Assembly: GCA_934716785.1 (NCBI GenBank)
Contig: CAKUYM010000090.1
Coordinates: 1 to 13,435 of the forward strand
Length of the DNA: 13,435 bases
DNA from: an uncultured Bacteroides sp.
GTDB taxonomy: Bacteria > Bacteroidota > Bacteroidia > Bacteroidales > Bacteroidaceae
Direction: 5' to 3'
The translations under genes were made by a program, and so were the position numbers. Shown piece after piece: positions 6,322 through 13,359 of this stretch. Position 1 is the stretch's first letter; each line of letters opens with the position of its first letter. Under the pieces are notes generated by a model. The model was not told the origin of the DNA. It did not search any database and worked only from the letters and a program-made list of their open reading frames with translations.

Positions 6322-8196
6322 TTACTTTATTATTGTCGGTTTTATAAACACATTCAATTTTTGTGTACTTACTTTCTTTGAGGAGGAACCAAATAGCCAA
6401 CGGAGAATAGGCACACGAGCGATAAATGGTAAGCCGGTGCTAACCCTACTGGACATATTTCGTTCTATACCTCCCAATAAAACCATTTCTTCATTACGCA
6501 CTTTTATTATAGATACAAAACTCCGAGTTGTTGTTCCCGGAGGAGCATCTTTGTCTTCACGTTCGGTAAACTCACTTTGTGTTAAATCTATTTGCATCGT
6601 GATACAACTATCTAAACTCACATATGGAGTAATATCCAAAGAAAGATTAGCTTCTACATTTTTCCATTGATAAGATTCCGATTGAATAGGATTTTGAGTA
6701 CCAGTTAAATAAGTCTGACTCTCTTTATAATATTTCATTTCACCACTTTTCAATGTTGCCTTATGTCCATTTAATGTAGAAAGTCTAGGAGTTGAGCGTA
6801 ATGTTATTTTTCCTGCTTCTTCTAACAATTTTAATCCCAAATAGAAGTTTGGAGTAACACAACCTAAATTAATAGAGCCAAATCCATTGAATGATTTTAT
6901 TAATTTATTCACAGATGAAGCTCCCAAAGTCATATCAAGCCCCGGACTCAAACTTCCAGATGTTGTGGCAGGCTCTTTACCTAATCCCATAGAAATGCCA
7001 ACCTCTTGGGCATTAGTATCTGTTGCGTCTAAAATAATAACATCAATAGAAATTAATGGAACACTTTTATCTATTTCGTTTAGATATGTAACTAATTGAT
7101 TAACTTTACGTTGATCACCGCTTGTTACCAAACTGTTTAAATCGGGAAAAGGCAAAATTTCAATTCCGGTAATAAAATCCTTAGGAATAATTTCCAAGAC
7201 TTTATCAACTGAACGATATTTCATTGGAATAACACGAGTAGAAAAGAGAGAACCTCCTTGATTTGCTTTTCCAAATATATATATGCTATTATCTACACGC
7301 CAAGTATAATTAGTGCCTGTAAATATGACAGTTAAAAAAGAATCAAAATCTATATTCTCAACAAAAATCCCAGTATTACGTTCAAGGTTATCAACAAAAA
7401 AATAGCTATGATTTAATTGTTGACAAAGATTTCTAACCACATCATGAATATTTGCATTTGTAATTTGAGCAGTAATTAGTCCCAAAGAATCAACTTCTAT
7501 ATTATCCATGCGGAAATAAGCAGTTTGCTTAATTTCTTCGGTTTCTTTCTCACTATGACGAAAAAGAGCCCACAACTTTGCACTTTTTCTCTGTGCAATC
7601 AATTCATTTGTAGCAGCAATACTTTGTAATGCATTATCAACTGTCATCTCCTTCCCAAAAGCAGTTATTCGTACTTCTGAAAGGGAAATTGGAACTACAA
7701 TATTTACTCCAGATACATCAGAAAATTTCCGAGATACATCAATTAACCTTGCTTGTGTAAAATCAAAAGAAAAGACTTTCTGAAAGGGATCATAATTAAT
7801 ACTTATCAGCGGTTCTACATATGGTATTTTACATGGAAAAATCGACAAAATATTGCCTGTTAAGTCTAAATCAAAATTATACTCCTTACAAATATAGAAA
7901 ATGGCATCTGATATCGTTACCTGTTTAAAATTACAACTTATCTTCTTTTCTCCACCAGATTCCACATTCAGATTCAGTTCTCCAGCCTTTGCAATATTCT
8001 TAAGAAAATCACCTACTGCGATATTGCTCACTGTAACATTCAATGTTTCCTTGTATCTTGGTTCATCTTTTGCAATATCATTAAGGATATTTTGTATACG
8101 TGTCAAATGAAGTGAATCTGGTATAGACTGAGCACAGACGAGAGAATATGAGAAAAACCTCAAAATGCAAACTATGTATATTAATCTTTTCAGCAT
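6322..8196 (-). CDS. gspD: Secretin (GspD/PilQ family) with several STN-like domains
   Basis: This protein forms the outer-membrane gated channel of the machine. Of its 624 residues, a signal peptide (about 1-22, ending VCAQ) comes first. Three STN-like segments follow, at about 52-121, 141-200 and 242-310, then an N1-type ring-building domain (about 319-378) and the C-terminal secretin barrel (about 380-624). The barrel has the family signatures: ITLRSTPRLSTLNGHKATLK (464-483), TTTRSFVSIIKVRNEEMVLL (555-574) with GG after it, and the VPILRWLFGS motif (595-604). Most secretins have one N0/STN-like domain, so three in a row is unusual. There is no convincing lipobox, and no pilotin gene is in the window. 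The gene starts 12 bp after gspE and abuts the GspL-like gene. Its secretin identity is certain; T2SS versus type IV pilus subtype is not. Confidence 0.93.
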   Translation of the reverse strand: MLKRLIYIVCILRFFSYSLVCAQSIPDSLHLTRIQNILNDIAKDEPRYKETLNVTVSNIAVGDFLKNIAKAGELNLNVESGGEKKISCNFKQVTISDAIFYICKEYNFDLDLTGNILSIFPCKIPYVEPLISINYDPFQKVFSFDFTQARLIDVSRKFSDVSGVNIVVPISLSEVRITAFGKEMTVDNALQSIAATNELIAQRKSAKLWALFRHSEKETEEIKQTAYFRMDNIEVDSLGLITAQITNANIHDVVRNLCQQLNHSYFFVDNLERNTGIFVENIDFDSFLTVIFTGTNYTWRVDNSIYIFGKANQGGSLFSTRVIPMKYRSVDKVLEIIPKDFITGIEILPFPDLNSLVTSGDQRKVNQLVTYLNEIDKSVPLISIDVIILDATDTNAQEVGISMGLGKEPATTSGSLSPGLDMTLGASSVNKLIKSFNGFGSINLGCVTPNFYLGLKLLEEAGKITLRSTPRLSTLNGHKATLKSGEMKYYKESQTYLTGTQNPIQSESYQWKNVEANLSLDITPYVSLDSCITMQIDLTQSEFTEREDKDAPPGTTTRSFVSIIKVRNEEMVLLGGIERNMSSRVSTGLPFIARVPILRWLFGSSSKKVSTQKLNVFIKPTIIK

Positions 8197-8208
8197 ATCA
8201 GAACTTTT

Positions 8209-9636
8209 TTAAATTGTGTTATTTAATATAGGAAGTATCTCATCTAATGAAGTCTCCCCAGATTCAAGTAAAGTCAAAGCAGAATGCATCAAGGTTGAAA
8301 CTTTATTCTGCGTGAGATATTTTTCAATTTCACGCTTGTTATCGCGAATAGCCTGAGAGAGAACCGCATCAATTTTTATAACCTCATATATTGCTTTTCT
8401 CCCAGAATATCCTGTATAGTAACAAGAAGCACAACCTTTGGCTTTATAATAAGATTGTTTTACTTTCACTCCGATCAGTTGTGCTGTAGATGAGTCAAGT
8501 TTATACTCTTCTTTGCAATGAGGACAAAGCAAGCGGATTAATCTTTGAGCTACACAAGCGATTAAAGTATCAGCAATAAGATACGAATGAACTCCCATAT
8601 CTGTAAGACGGGCAACACTTCCCCATGCACTGTTTGTATGAATAGTAGACAAAAGTAAGTGTCCTGTTAATGAACTACGTATAGCCATTTCAGCTGTGTC
8701 TTGGTCTCGAATTTCTCCCAACATTATTATATCTGGGTCTTGTCTTAAAAAAGTGCGCAAGGCACTACTAAATGTTAATCCGATTTCTTCCTTTAGTTGA
8801 ACTTGATTAATCCCCGGAAGCGTATATTCTACCGGATCTTCAATAGTCAATATATTATTATCTTCTCTATTTAACAAACGTAAAGTTGCATACAGTGTCG
8901 TACTCTTTCCAGATCCCGTTGGTCCAGTAATGAGCACTAATCCATTAGGGTTAAGTATTGCCTGGGTATAATCATCATATTGTTTATCTGTAAAACCAAG
9001 TTTTGTTAAATCTAAAAGTCCTTGTTCTCTTGTCAGTAACCGTAGGACTATTTTCTCACCATATATAGTAGGCAATATAGACACGCGAACATCAAATTTC
9101 TTATTAGCTTTTTCAAATAAAATCCTTCCATCTTGTGGTAAGCGCTTTTCCGAGATTTTCAGATTTGCCATAAGTTTTATTCGATTGACTAATGCTGGAT
9201 AATCTAATTGGTCGATTACATAACGTTCTATCAATTTGCCATCGATACGCATACGTATACGACATCGCTCTTCATAAGGTTCCAAATGAATATCACTTGA
9301 ATGAATAGAATCAGCTTCCGATATTAGTGCGTTAACAAAATCATCATCGTTGATTTGATTTATTTTCATGTCACTCGAACTACTTGTTCCCTTTCGATAG
9401 CATAAATTGAAAACCCTTTCGAACTCTGTATCAGAAATAAGAACTACTTCTATATTCAAATTCTGAATAACGCTGACTTCTTTAATTATGCTGGAATAAT
9501 CGATTCTTTCCTTTCCATAACATTGAAGAATTCTTGTTTTTGCGTCAAAGAAACAAGGAAGCAGATTATATTCAGACGCTTCATCTGTCGAAAATAATTG
9601 AATAACTTCTCTTGGTATATGTTCATCTACTTTCAT
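8209..9636 (-). CDS. gspE: GspE/PilB-type secretion or assembly ATPase
   Basis: This cytoplasmic hexameric ATPase powers pilin polymerisation. With the ATG at 9636 it has 475 residues. A TTG six bases upstream could add two residues, but the ATG leaves a normal 8-bp gap after the peptidase gene. An MshEN-like N-terminal domain (about 20-82) normally docks to GspL/PilM. The core has the arginine-rich RLPQDGRI region (166-173), Walker A GPTGSGKST (238-246), the Asp box and Walker B DPDIIMLGEIRD (300-311) and the His box HLLLSTIHTN (326-335). A zinc-binding tetracysteine motif is intact: CPHC (371-374) and CASC (402-405), a mark of GspE/PilB rather than the retraction ATPase PilT. All catalytic residues look intact. 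It is slightly shorter than typical GspE, mainly in the N-terminal part. Confidence 0.95.
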   Translation of the reverse strand: MKVDEHIPREVIQLFSTDEASEYNLLPCFFDAKTRILQCYGKERIDYSSIIKEVSVIQNLNIEVVLISDTEFERVFNLCYRKGTSSSSDMKINQINDDDFVNALISEADSIHSSDIHLEPYEERCRIRMRIDGKLIERYVIDQLDYPALVNRIKLMANLKISEKRLPQDGRILFEKANKKFDVRVSILPTIYGEKIVLRLLTREQGLLDLTKLGFTDKQYDDYTQAILNPNGLVLITGPTGSGKSTTLYATLRLLNREDNNILTIEDPVEYTLPGINQVQLKEEIGLTFSSALRTFLRQDPDIIMLGEIRDQDTAEMAIRSSLTGHLLLSTIHTNSAWGSVARLTDMGVHSYLIADTLIACVAQRLIRLLCPHCKEEYKLDSSTAQLIGVKVKQSYYKAKGCASCYYTGYSGRKAIYEVIKIDAVLSQAIRDNKREIEKYLTQNKVSTLMHSALTLLESGETSLDEILPILNNTI

Positions 9637-9644
9637 AAGCAAGG

Positions 9645-10094
9645 TTAAGGTAATGAATTATATATTATGACTATTGCGTAACATATTCCTAAGTAAGAAA
9701 TTAAAGGAATAGTAAAAGCTTTCTTTTTCTGTAGATACACTCCTATTCCCCAACTTAATAAAGCTGTTATAAAAGAGATTATTAGGAAATGTAACAAATA
9801 AGGAAATAAAAAATAAGGAGTAAGCAGCAATATGAAAATAATATCTCCAATGCCAATAAACGGTTTACTTCTGTTAAAACGGAAACAGGCATAGATAGTT
9901 ACTAAAGTGCCTATAACAAACAAAACTATTAGATTTGCTAATATATTATATCCTGTTTGGATTGCGCCATATTTCCAAAAACAAAAACTAATTTGTAGTA
10001 CTCCAAACAATATCATTGGCAATAGTGATACTCGCCTACACTTAAAGTCCTGAAATATCATCAGTATCAAAGGAAACAATAGCATCCACTCCAT
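9645..10094 (-). CDS. Short prepilin peptidase (A24 family)
   Basis: This polytopic inner-membrane aspartic protease should cut the leader of the prepilin encoded just upstream. Its 149 residues form several membrane helices. The two catalytic aspartates are visible: D16 in FQDFKCRRV (14-22) and D84 in GIGD (81-84). The C-terminal IPLISYLGICYAI is also typical of the family. It lacks the N-terminal cysteine-containing methylase domain of PilD/GspO (about 290 residues), so it resembles the short TadV/CpaA-type or archaeal enzymes and probably cleaves without methylating the new N-terminus. It follows the pilin gene by 7 bp and precedes gspE by 8 bp. The second aspartate motif is strong; the first is inferred from its position. 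Confidence 0.85.
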   Translation of the reverse strand: MEWMLLFPLILMIFQDFKCRRVSLLPMILFGVLQISFCFWKYGAIQTGYNILANLIVLFVIGTLVTIYACFRFNRSKPFIGIGDIIFILLLTPYFLFPYLLHFLIISFITALLSWGIGVYLQKKKAFTIPLISYLGICYAIVIIYNSLP

Positions 10095-10101
10095 AGGCTT
10101 A

Positions 10102-10518
10102 CTAATCTTTTGTTATTTCTACTAAATTCTTATTTTGATCAATTTCCCATACATTAAAGATACCATCTTGATCAAAATCCACTACGGATGTAGCAGTAGC
10201 CCTAAATGTAGCATCGTTGGCTTCAATAATCTCAATTAAATAATTTGCATTTCCACCATCTGTAACCAAAGGTTGTTGTTCAAAACCTAATTTATCTAAT
10301 GAAGGAGAATATTTAGAATAAGTATAGAAATGTGTTTTCTGCAAAGAATGAAGAAATATCAATTGTTGTTGAGCTTCTATGCTTTTAGCCCTCGATATCA
10401 ATGGCATCAAGTTTGGCAAGGCAATGAGTACGAGTATGCCAATTATCACAATAACAACTAACAATTCGGGTAATGAAAATGCACTTAATGAGCGCTTAAA
10501 CGATAGTTTGATTCTCAT
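10102..10518 (-). CDS. Type IV pilin-like / GspG-like prepilin
   Basis: This is the only filament subunit in the window and the first gene of the operon. Its 138 residues start with a basic leader of 13 residues (K4, K8, R9). The cleavage region SA-FSLPELLVVIVIIGIL follows, giving mature F1 (residue 14) and the essential E5 (residue 18), then the long hydrophobic helix (14-40). Position -1 is alanine (A13), where glycine is nearly invariant. The globular part has no cysteines. Its C-terminus DFDQDGIFNVWEID (114-127) resembles the calcium-binding loop of major pseudopilins such as GspG and of simple bacterial pilins. It could be a pseudopilin that pushes substrates through the secretin or the subunit of a thin surface filament; nothing here decides between the two. 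Confidence 0.88.
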   Translation of the reverse strand: MRIKLSFKRSLSAFSLPELLVVIVIIGILVLIALPNLMPLISRAKSIEAQQQLIFLHSLQKTHFYTYSKYSPSLDKLGFEQQPLVTDGGNANYLIEIIEANDATFRATATSVVDFDQDGIFNVWEIDQNKNLVEITKD

Positions 10519-10611
10519 ATAAACAATATTTACAAACTTTAATCTACACCAGTCCTAATAAACCACTTCTAATTAGTATATAAGTGTATATTATTCCAGA
10601 TGTTGTTGTTG

Positions 10612-10619
10612 CAAATATA
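10612..10619 (-). promoter_or_regulatory. -7 promoter box of the secretion operon
   Basis: CAAATATA on the + strand, read on the - strand as TATATTTG, is an exact TAnnTTTG. It lies 94 bp before the prepilin start, predicting a leader of roughly 85 bases. I see no clear -33 TTTG at the right distance; the operator-like palindrome at 10625-10644 fills the spacer instead. A promoter without a good -33 box may need an activator or be weak. Confidence 0.55.
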
Positions 10620-10624
10620 GCATA

Positions 10625-10644
10625 TATACCGTACGGTTGTTATG
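10625..10644. promoter_or_regulatory. Candidate TetR operator at the secretion promoter
   Basis: TATACCGTACGGTTGTTATG contains a perfect 10-bp palindrome ACCGTACGGT (10628-10637) and lies 5 bp upstream (on the - strand) of the -7 box. It matches 15 of 20 bases of the palindrome between the TetR and ketosynthase genes, read as CATACCGAACAATTGGTATG. The inner ATACCG and outer TATG parts are conserved. A bound dimer would block the promoter spacer. This is inferred from similarity; the outer arms are less symmetric than in the 12161 site. Confidence 0.45.
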
Positions 10645-10659
10645 TTTGTTAACTTGTTG

Positions 10660-11008
10660 TAATCAAAATAATCTCTAAGGTGTTGTGATTCAGATGTATA
10701 TATGGTGTTAATATATCATAATGAATATTGTGTGTACTGCAATAATAAAAAATAATAATTAGGGTTCGCTGAATAATCGTAAACAATTGATCAGTAATAA
10801 TATAGTCTATGTATTTTTTGCTTATTTCATTAAGAACTGGTAACTTTAAATGTTGAACTTGAACAGTCTCCATAAGACATAGATCGCAGTCTTATACAAA
10901 CGCGTGGATTTTTTTACATCAGACCTTGATAAGTTCCTAAAGCCGCTGGGGCAACTTGGGTGGAAGTGAGATACCAAATAGTCAATCTGGCTTCAATAAA
11001 ATTTGCAG
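10660..11008. other. Gene-free stretch downstream of the ketosynthase
   Basis: I see no defensible gene here. A - strand ORF at 10649-10873 starts with a protein-like segment (METVQVQHLKLPVLNEISKK) but then turns into A+T-rich low-complexity sequence. On the + strand 28 open codons at 10883-10969 read like a gene remnant (VDFFTSDLDKFLKPLGQLGW) with no start or partner. ATAAGAC/GTCTTAT (10872-10878 with 10889-10895) is a 7-bp inverted repeat without a T-run. I find no clear terminator for the ketosynthase gene. Confidence 0.5.
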
Positions 11009-12142
11009 CTAAACAACAGTTAATAATACTGTTCCATAGGAAAAACGCCCACTTTCAGGTACCAGTAACAATATTTTATCACCCGAAAATAACTTTCCTG
11101 AATAATACAATTCTTCAAGGGCCGCAAAAATAGCTGCAGAAGCAATGTTACCAACAGAAGTTAGATTGGTAAACCATTTATCTTCTCGTAAATCGATATT
11201 TCTAATCTTTATTTCTTCAGCTAACTTTTCGTAGAAAAACATTGAGGACACATGTGGAATAACATATTTTACATCTGATGCATCTAACTTGTGCTTTATC
11301 AAACATTGCTGAATATGCTCTACCCAATATTTTATAATATTAGGTTTTAATAGTCGTATATCCTGCTTAACAGCAAACACAGATCTATTAAGCAAATCTT
11401 TTGAATCAAAATCTTTCCAGCTTTTTAATTCTCCATCATCTCTTAATTCAGCCCCCATAAACATACAAACTGGTAGTTCGTTTGCAAAAGAAACCATTTC
11501 AATCCAGTTTATTTCTAAAGATAAACTGTCTGCATTAATTTTATTAGATAATAAAACAGAACTGGCGCCATCACTTAGCATGAACCTCAAAAAATCTTTC
11601 TCAAATGCCATATAAGGATTCTTTCCTATACGACAGCAATTTTCATATTCTTCATCATAATTTTTCGATAATAATGTTGGGGAAGCCAATTCTGATGTTG
11701 AACAAATAACATTTTTAGCTTCTTCAGACTTAACAGCCATATATGCTATCTTCAAGGCTTGGAGACACGTTAAACAGACGCCTGCACATGAGAAGATTTC
11801 CATTGGATAATTCTTTAATAAGCCATGAACCATAGAAGCATGAGAAAGCAGTAATTGATCAGGATTACCAGTCGCACAAACTAACATGTCTATATTACTT
11901 GGGAAAGATGAACTTTCAAACATTTTCTTTATCGATAAAACAGCAAGTTCAGCATTCGTATGGGTCATTTTATGCTGCCTATCCAATGCATAATACCTGG
12001 TTTTTATGCCATTTTGCCGCAATACAATACTCTTTACTCTAGAGTGTTTGCCACATATTAGACCCAAATACTCCTCAATATCATCATTTGACACAGGAGA
12101 ATTAGGCAGATACTTTCCAATTTTGGTTATATATACATTCAT
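11009..12142 (-). CDS. Beta-ketoacyl-ACP synthase III family protein (FabH/DarB-like)
   Basis: This cytoplasmic thiolase-fold enzyme probably condenses an acyl-CoA or acyl-ACP with a malonyl- or ketoacyl-type partner. From the ATG at 12142 it has 377 residues. The Cys-His-Asn triad is in place: C119 in FSCAGVCLTC, H297 in VIPHVSS and N332 in TSVGNIASAA. LSDGASSVLL (about 189-198) and the C-terminal GRFSYGTVLL are also typical. It is longer than housekeeping FabH (about 320) and has the divergent look of specialised KASIII enzymes (for example the DarB/ChlB-type condensing or acyl-transfer enzymes). No ACP, reductase or partner ketosynthase lies nearby, so its product cannot be inferred. An ATG at 12163 would add seven residues but falls inside the operator palindrome, so 12142 is preferred. 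It is probably repressed by the TetR protein encoded just upstream. Confidence 0.85.
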   Translation of the reverse strand: MNVYITKIGKYLPNSPVSNDDIEEYLGLICGKHSRVKSIVLRQNGIKTRYYALDRQHKMTHTNAELAVLSIKKMFESSSFPSNIDMLVCATGNPDQLLLSHASMVHGLLKNYPMEIFSCAGVCLTCLQALKIAYMAVKSEEAKNVICSTSELASPTLLSKNYDEEYENCCRIGKNPYMAFEKDFLRFMLSDGASSVLLSNKINADSLSLEINWIEMVSFANELPVCMFMGAELRDDGELKSWKDFDSKDLLNRSVFAVKQDIRLLKPNIIKYWVEHIQQCLIKHKLDASDVKYVIPHVSSMFFYEKLAEEIKIRNIDLREDKWFTNLTSVGNIASAAIFAALEELYYSGKLFSGDKILLLVPESGRFSYGTVLLTVV

Positions 12143-12160
12143 GACAACATATTTTAAAAA

Positions 12161-12180
12161 CATACCAATTGTTCGGTATG
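12161..12180. promoter_or_regulatory. TetR-type operator palindrome before the ketosynthase
   Basis: CATACCAATTGTTCGGTATG has perfect 6-bp arms CATACC/GGTATG around an 8-bp centre. It directly follows the -7 box at 12181-12188 on the - strand, so it covers the predicted transcription start. It lies in the gap between the TetR gene and the ketosynthase gene. Position, symmetry and size all fit a TetR-family operator. Confidence 0.7.
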
Positions 12181-12188
12181 CAAATATA
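12181..12188 (-). promoter_or_regulatory. -7 promoter box of the ketosynthase gene
   Basis: CAAATATA on the + strand, TATATTTG on the - strand, is an exact TAnnTTTG, identical to the box of the secretion operon. It predicts a start near 12174 and a leader of about 30 bases to the ATG at 12142. The nearest TTTTG (12201-12205 reversed) is closer than the usual -33 spacing. Confidence 0.55.
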
Positions 12189-12220
12189 TGCCATTATTCT
12201 CAAAAGGCGCCACCTTTATA

Positions 12221-12814
12221 TTAATTTAACCTTATCGAATCATATACTTCAAGGTAAACTCTTAGTAGCTCTTCAACATTTAAGCCAGTTGTAAGACATC
12301 TTTCAAAAGAGGTCCCTAAAAAGCATGAACGAAATAGCAATGCATAAGCGTGCGCGTCAACTACTCGAATCTCTTTTGTATTAATAGCTTCCTTTATTAC
12401 CATTTCCCAAAGACGCACCTCCGCTTCTGAATTACGTGCAGCTACTTCTGCGAAATTAGGATAATATTTTGACGCATCTAAATATAAAGAAAAATATGCT
12501 TTATACACGTTTGAGATAGATAGAGAAACCATTTTGTACATAGTTTTATTGATTCCATCTATATAGATAAAAATAAACTCTTTCAGAGTTACATGTTCCG
12601 GTATGTTGAATTTAGAATTAACATGCTGTGTGTCAACTATATATTTGTCTATAACTGCTTCGAAAAGTTCTTGCTTACTTTTGAAGAAGTAGAAAATGGC
12701 TCCTCTTGTCTTTCCTATGGCATTCTCCAAATCCTTCACGCTTGTTCTTTCATAGCCCGACGACATAAAAAGACAAAAAGCTTTTTTCAGTATCATTTCT
12801 TTTGAGTTCTTCAT
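12221..12814 (-). CDS. TetR/AcrR-family transcriptional regulator
   Basis: This is a dimeric DNA-binding repressor with a ligand pocket. From the ATG at 12814 it has 197 residues. The N-terminal DNA-binding domain covers about 1-52, with the helix-turn-helix TSVKDLENAIGKTRGAIFYF (24-43) followed by FKSKQELFEAVI, the classic TetR pattern. The C-terminal part (about 55-197) is all-helical and variable, as expected for ligand binding and dimerisation; the ligand cannot be read from it. An upstream ATG at 12871 would add 19 residues but lies before the predicted promoter box at 12838-12845, and the shorter form has the normal family length. The gene is 78 bp upstream of the ketosynthase start, in the same orientation, with a palindromic operator between. 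A fatty-acyl or ketosynthase-product ligand is a guess from the neighbour. Confidence 0.88.
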   Translation of the reverse strand: MKNSKEMILKKAFCLFMSSGYERTSVKDLENAIGKTRGAIFYFFKSKQELFEAVIDKYIVDTQHVNSKFNIPEHVTLKEFIFIYIDGINKTMYKMVSLSISNVYKAYFSLYLDASKYYPNFAEVAARNSEAEVRLWEMVIKEAINTKEIRVVDAHAYALLFRSCFLGTSFERCLTTGLNVEELLRVYLEVYDSIRLN

Positions 12815-12816
12815 GG

Positions 12817-12880
12817 TCTTACTAATTATATTATGCACAAATGTACATGATATTTTTTTAGATTTGCTCAATTAGTAAGA
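12817..12880. promoter_or_regulatory. tetR promoter framed by an 11-bp inverted repeat
   Basis: TCTTACTAATT (12817-12827) and AATTAGTAAGA (12870-12880) are perfect inverted copies, centres 53 bp apart, about five helical turns. Between them lies TACATTTG on the - strand (12838-12845), an exact TAnnTTTG box. The near arm ends 3 bp before the ATG at 12814. A further partial copy, GTAAGAAAA (12896-12904), repeats 12875-12883 exactly 21 bp, two turns, further on. This suggests cooperative or looping control of the regulator gene. The sequence is unrelated to the palindrome at 12161. Confidence 0.5.
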
Positions 12881-13103
12881 AAAAACGAGAATATGGTAAG
12901 AAAATCAAGACAAATTTTATTTCTTTATTCCGTCTAAAAACTATTGCAACATATTTAAGTACATGACAAAAATTTACATATGGTAATATCATTCACTTTA
13001 CAGGATTCTATTAATACTTTCATCAGAGAATTGGTATAATTCCTTTTCGCACGATTATGAATGCGCGAAATAATCCCTCTCATATAAGATGAAAAACGCA
13101 AAA

Positions 13104-13215
13104 CATCTGCCATCTGCAACAAAATTGAGATAATGTATTAATTCATAGATAGATGCAACGTTGCAGATGCCATTTATAATGGTTGCAGATACTTGGCATC
13201 TGCAACCATTATAAA
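13104..13215. repeat. Cluster of GCATCTGCAAC repeats with an 18-bp perfect hairpin
   Basis: The motif CATCTGCAAC or its complement occurs repeatedly: a partial copy CATCTGC at 13104-13110, GCCATCTGCAAC at 13109-13120, GTTGCAGATGCC at 13160-13171, GGTTGCAGATAC at 13181-13192 and GGCATCTGCAACC at 13195-13207. TTTATAATGGTTGCAGAT (13173-13190) pairs perfectly over 18 bp with 13198-13215 around a 7-base loop. The palindrome TGCAACGTTGCA lies at 13154-13165. The copy at 13160-13171 can also pair over 12 bp with 13195-13206, so two exclusive hairpins are possible. Confidence 0.85.
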
Positions 13216-13359
13216 CGAGGTGTACCAATCACATCCCATCACCTATAAGTAAACCTAAATAGGAATTAAATTATATTGAGTAAACAACTAATTCAGTTAT
13301 AACAAACCAAGCTGTCAACCCAAACCAGTACACATCAGTTATCTACTTCCGAGTTAGCG

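Noticed and set aside
10649..10873. 74-residue ORF on the - strand upstream of the prepilin
   Set aside because: After a protein-like start it becomes A+T-rich low-complexity sequence, it overlaps no recognisable family, and its end lies close to the operon's operator region.
10872..10895. ATAAGAC/GTCTTAT hairpin as terminator of the ketosynthase gene
   Set aside because: On the - strand it is followed by GGAGACTGTTC, not a T-run, and it lies over 100 bp past the stop.
13029..13037. AATTGGTAT, matching half of the TetR operator
   Set aside because: The other half shows only about 3 of 10 matches and there is no palindrome, so an isolated half-site in A+T-rich DNA is expected by chance.
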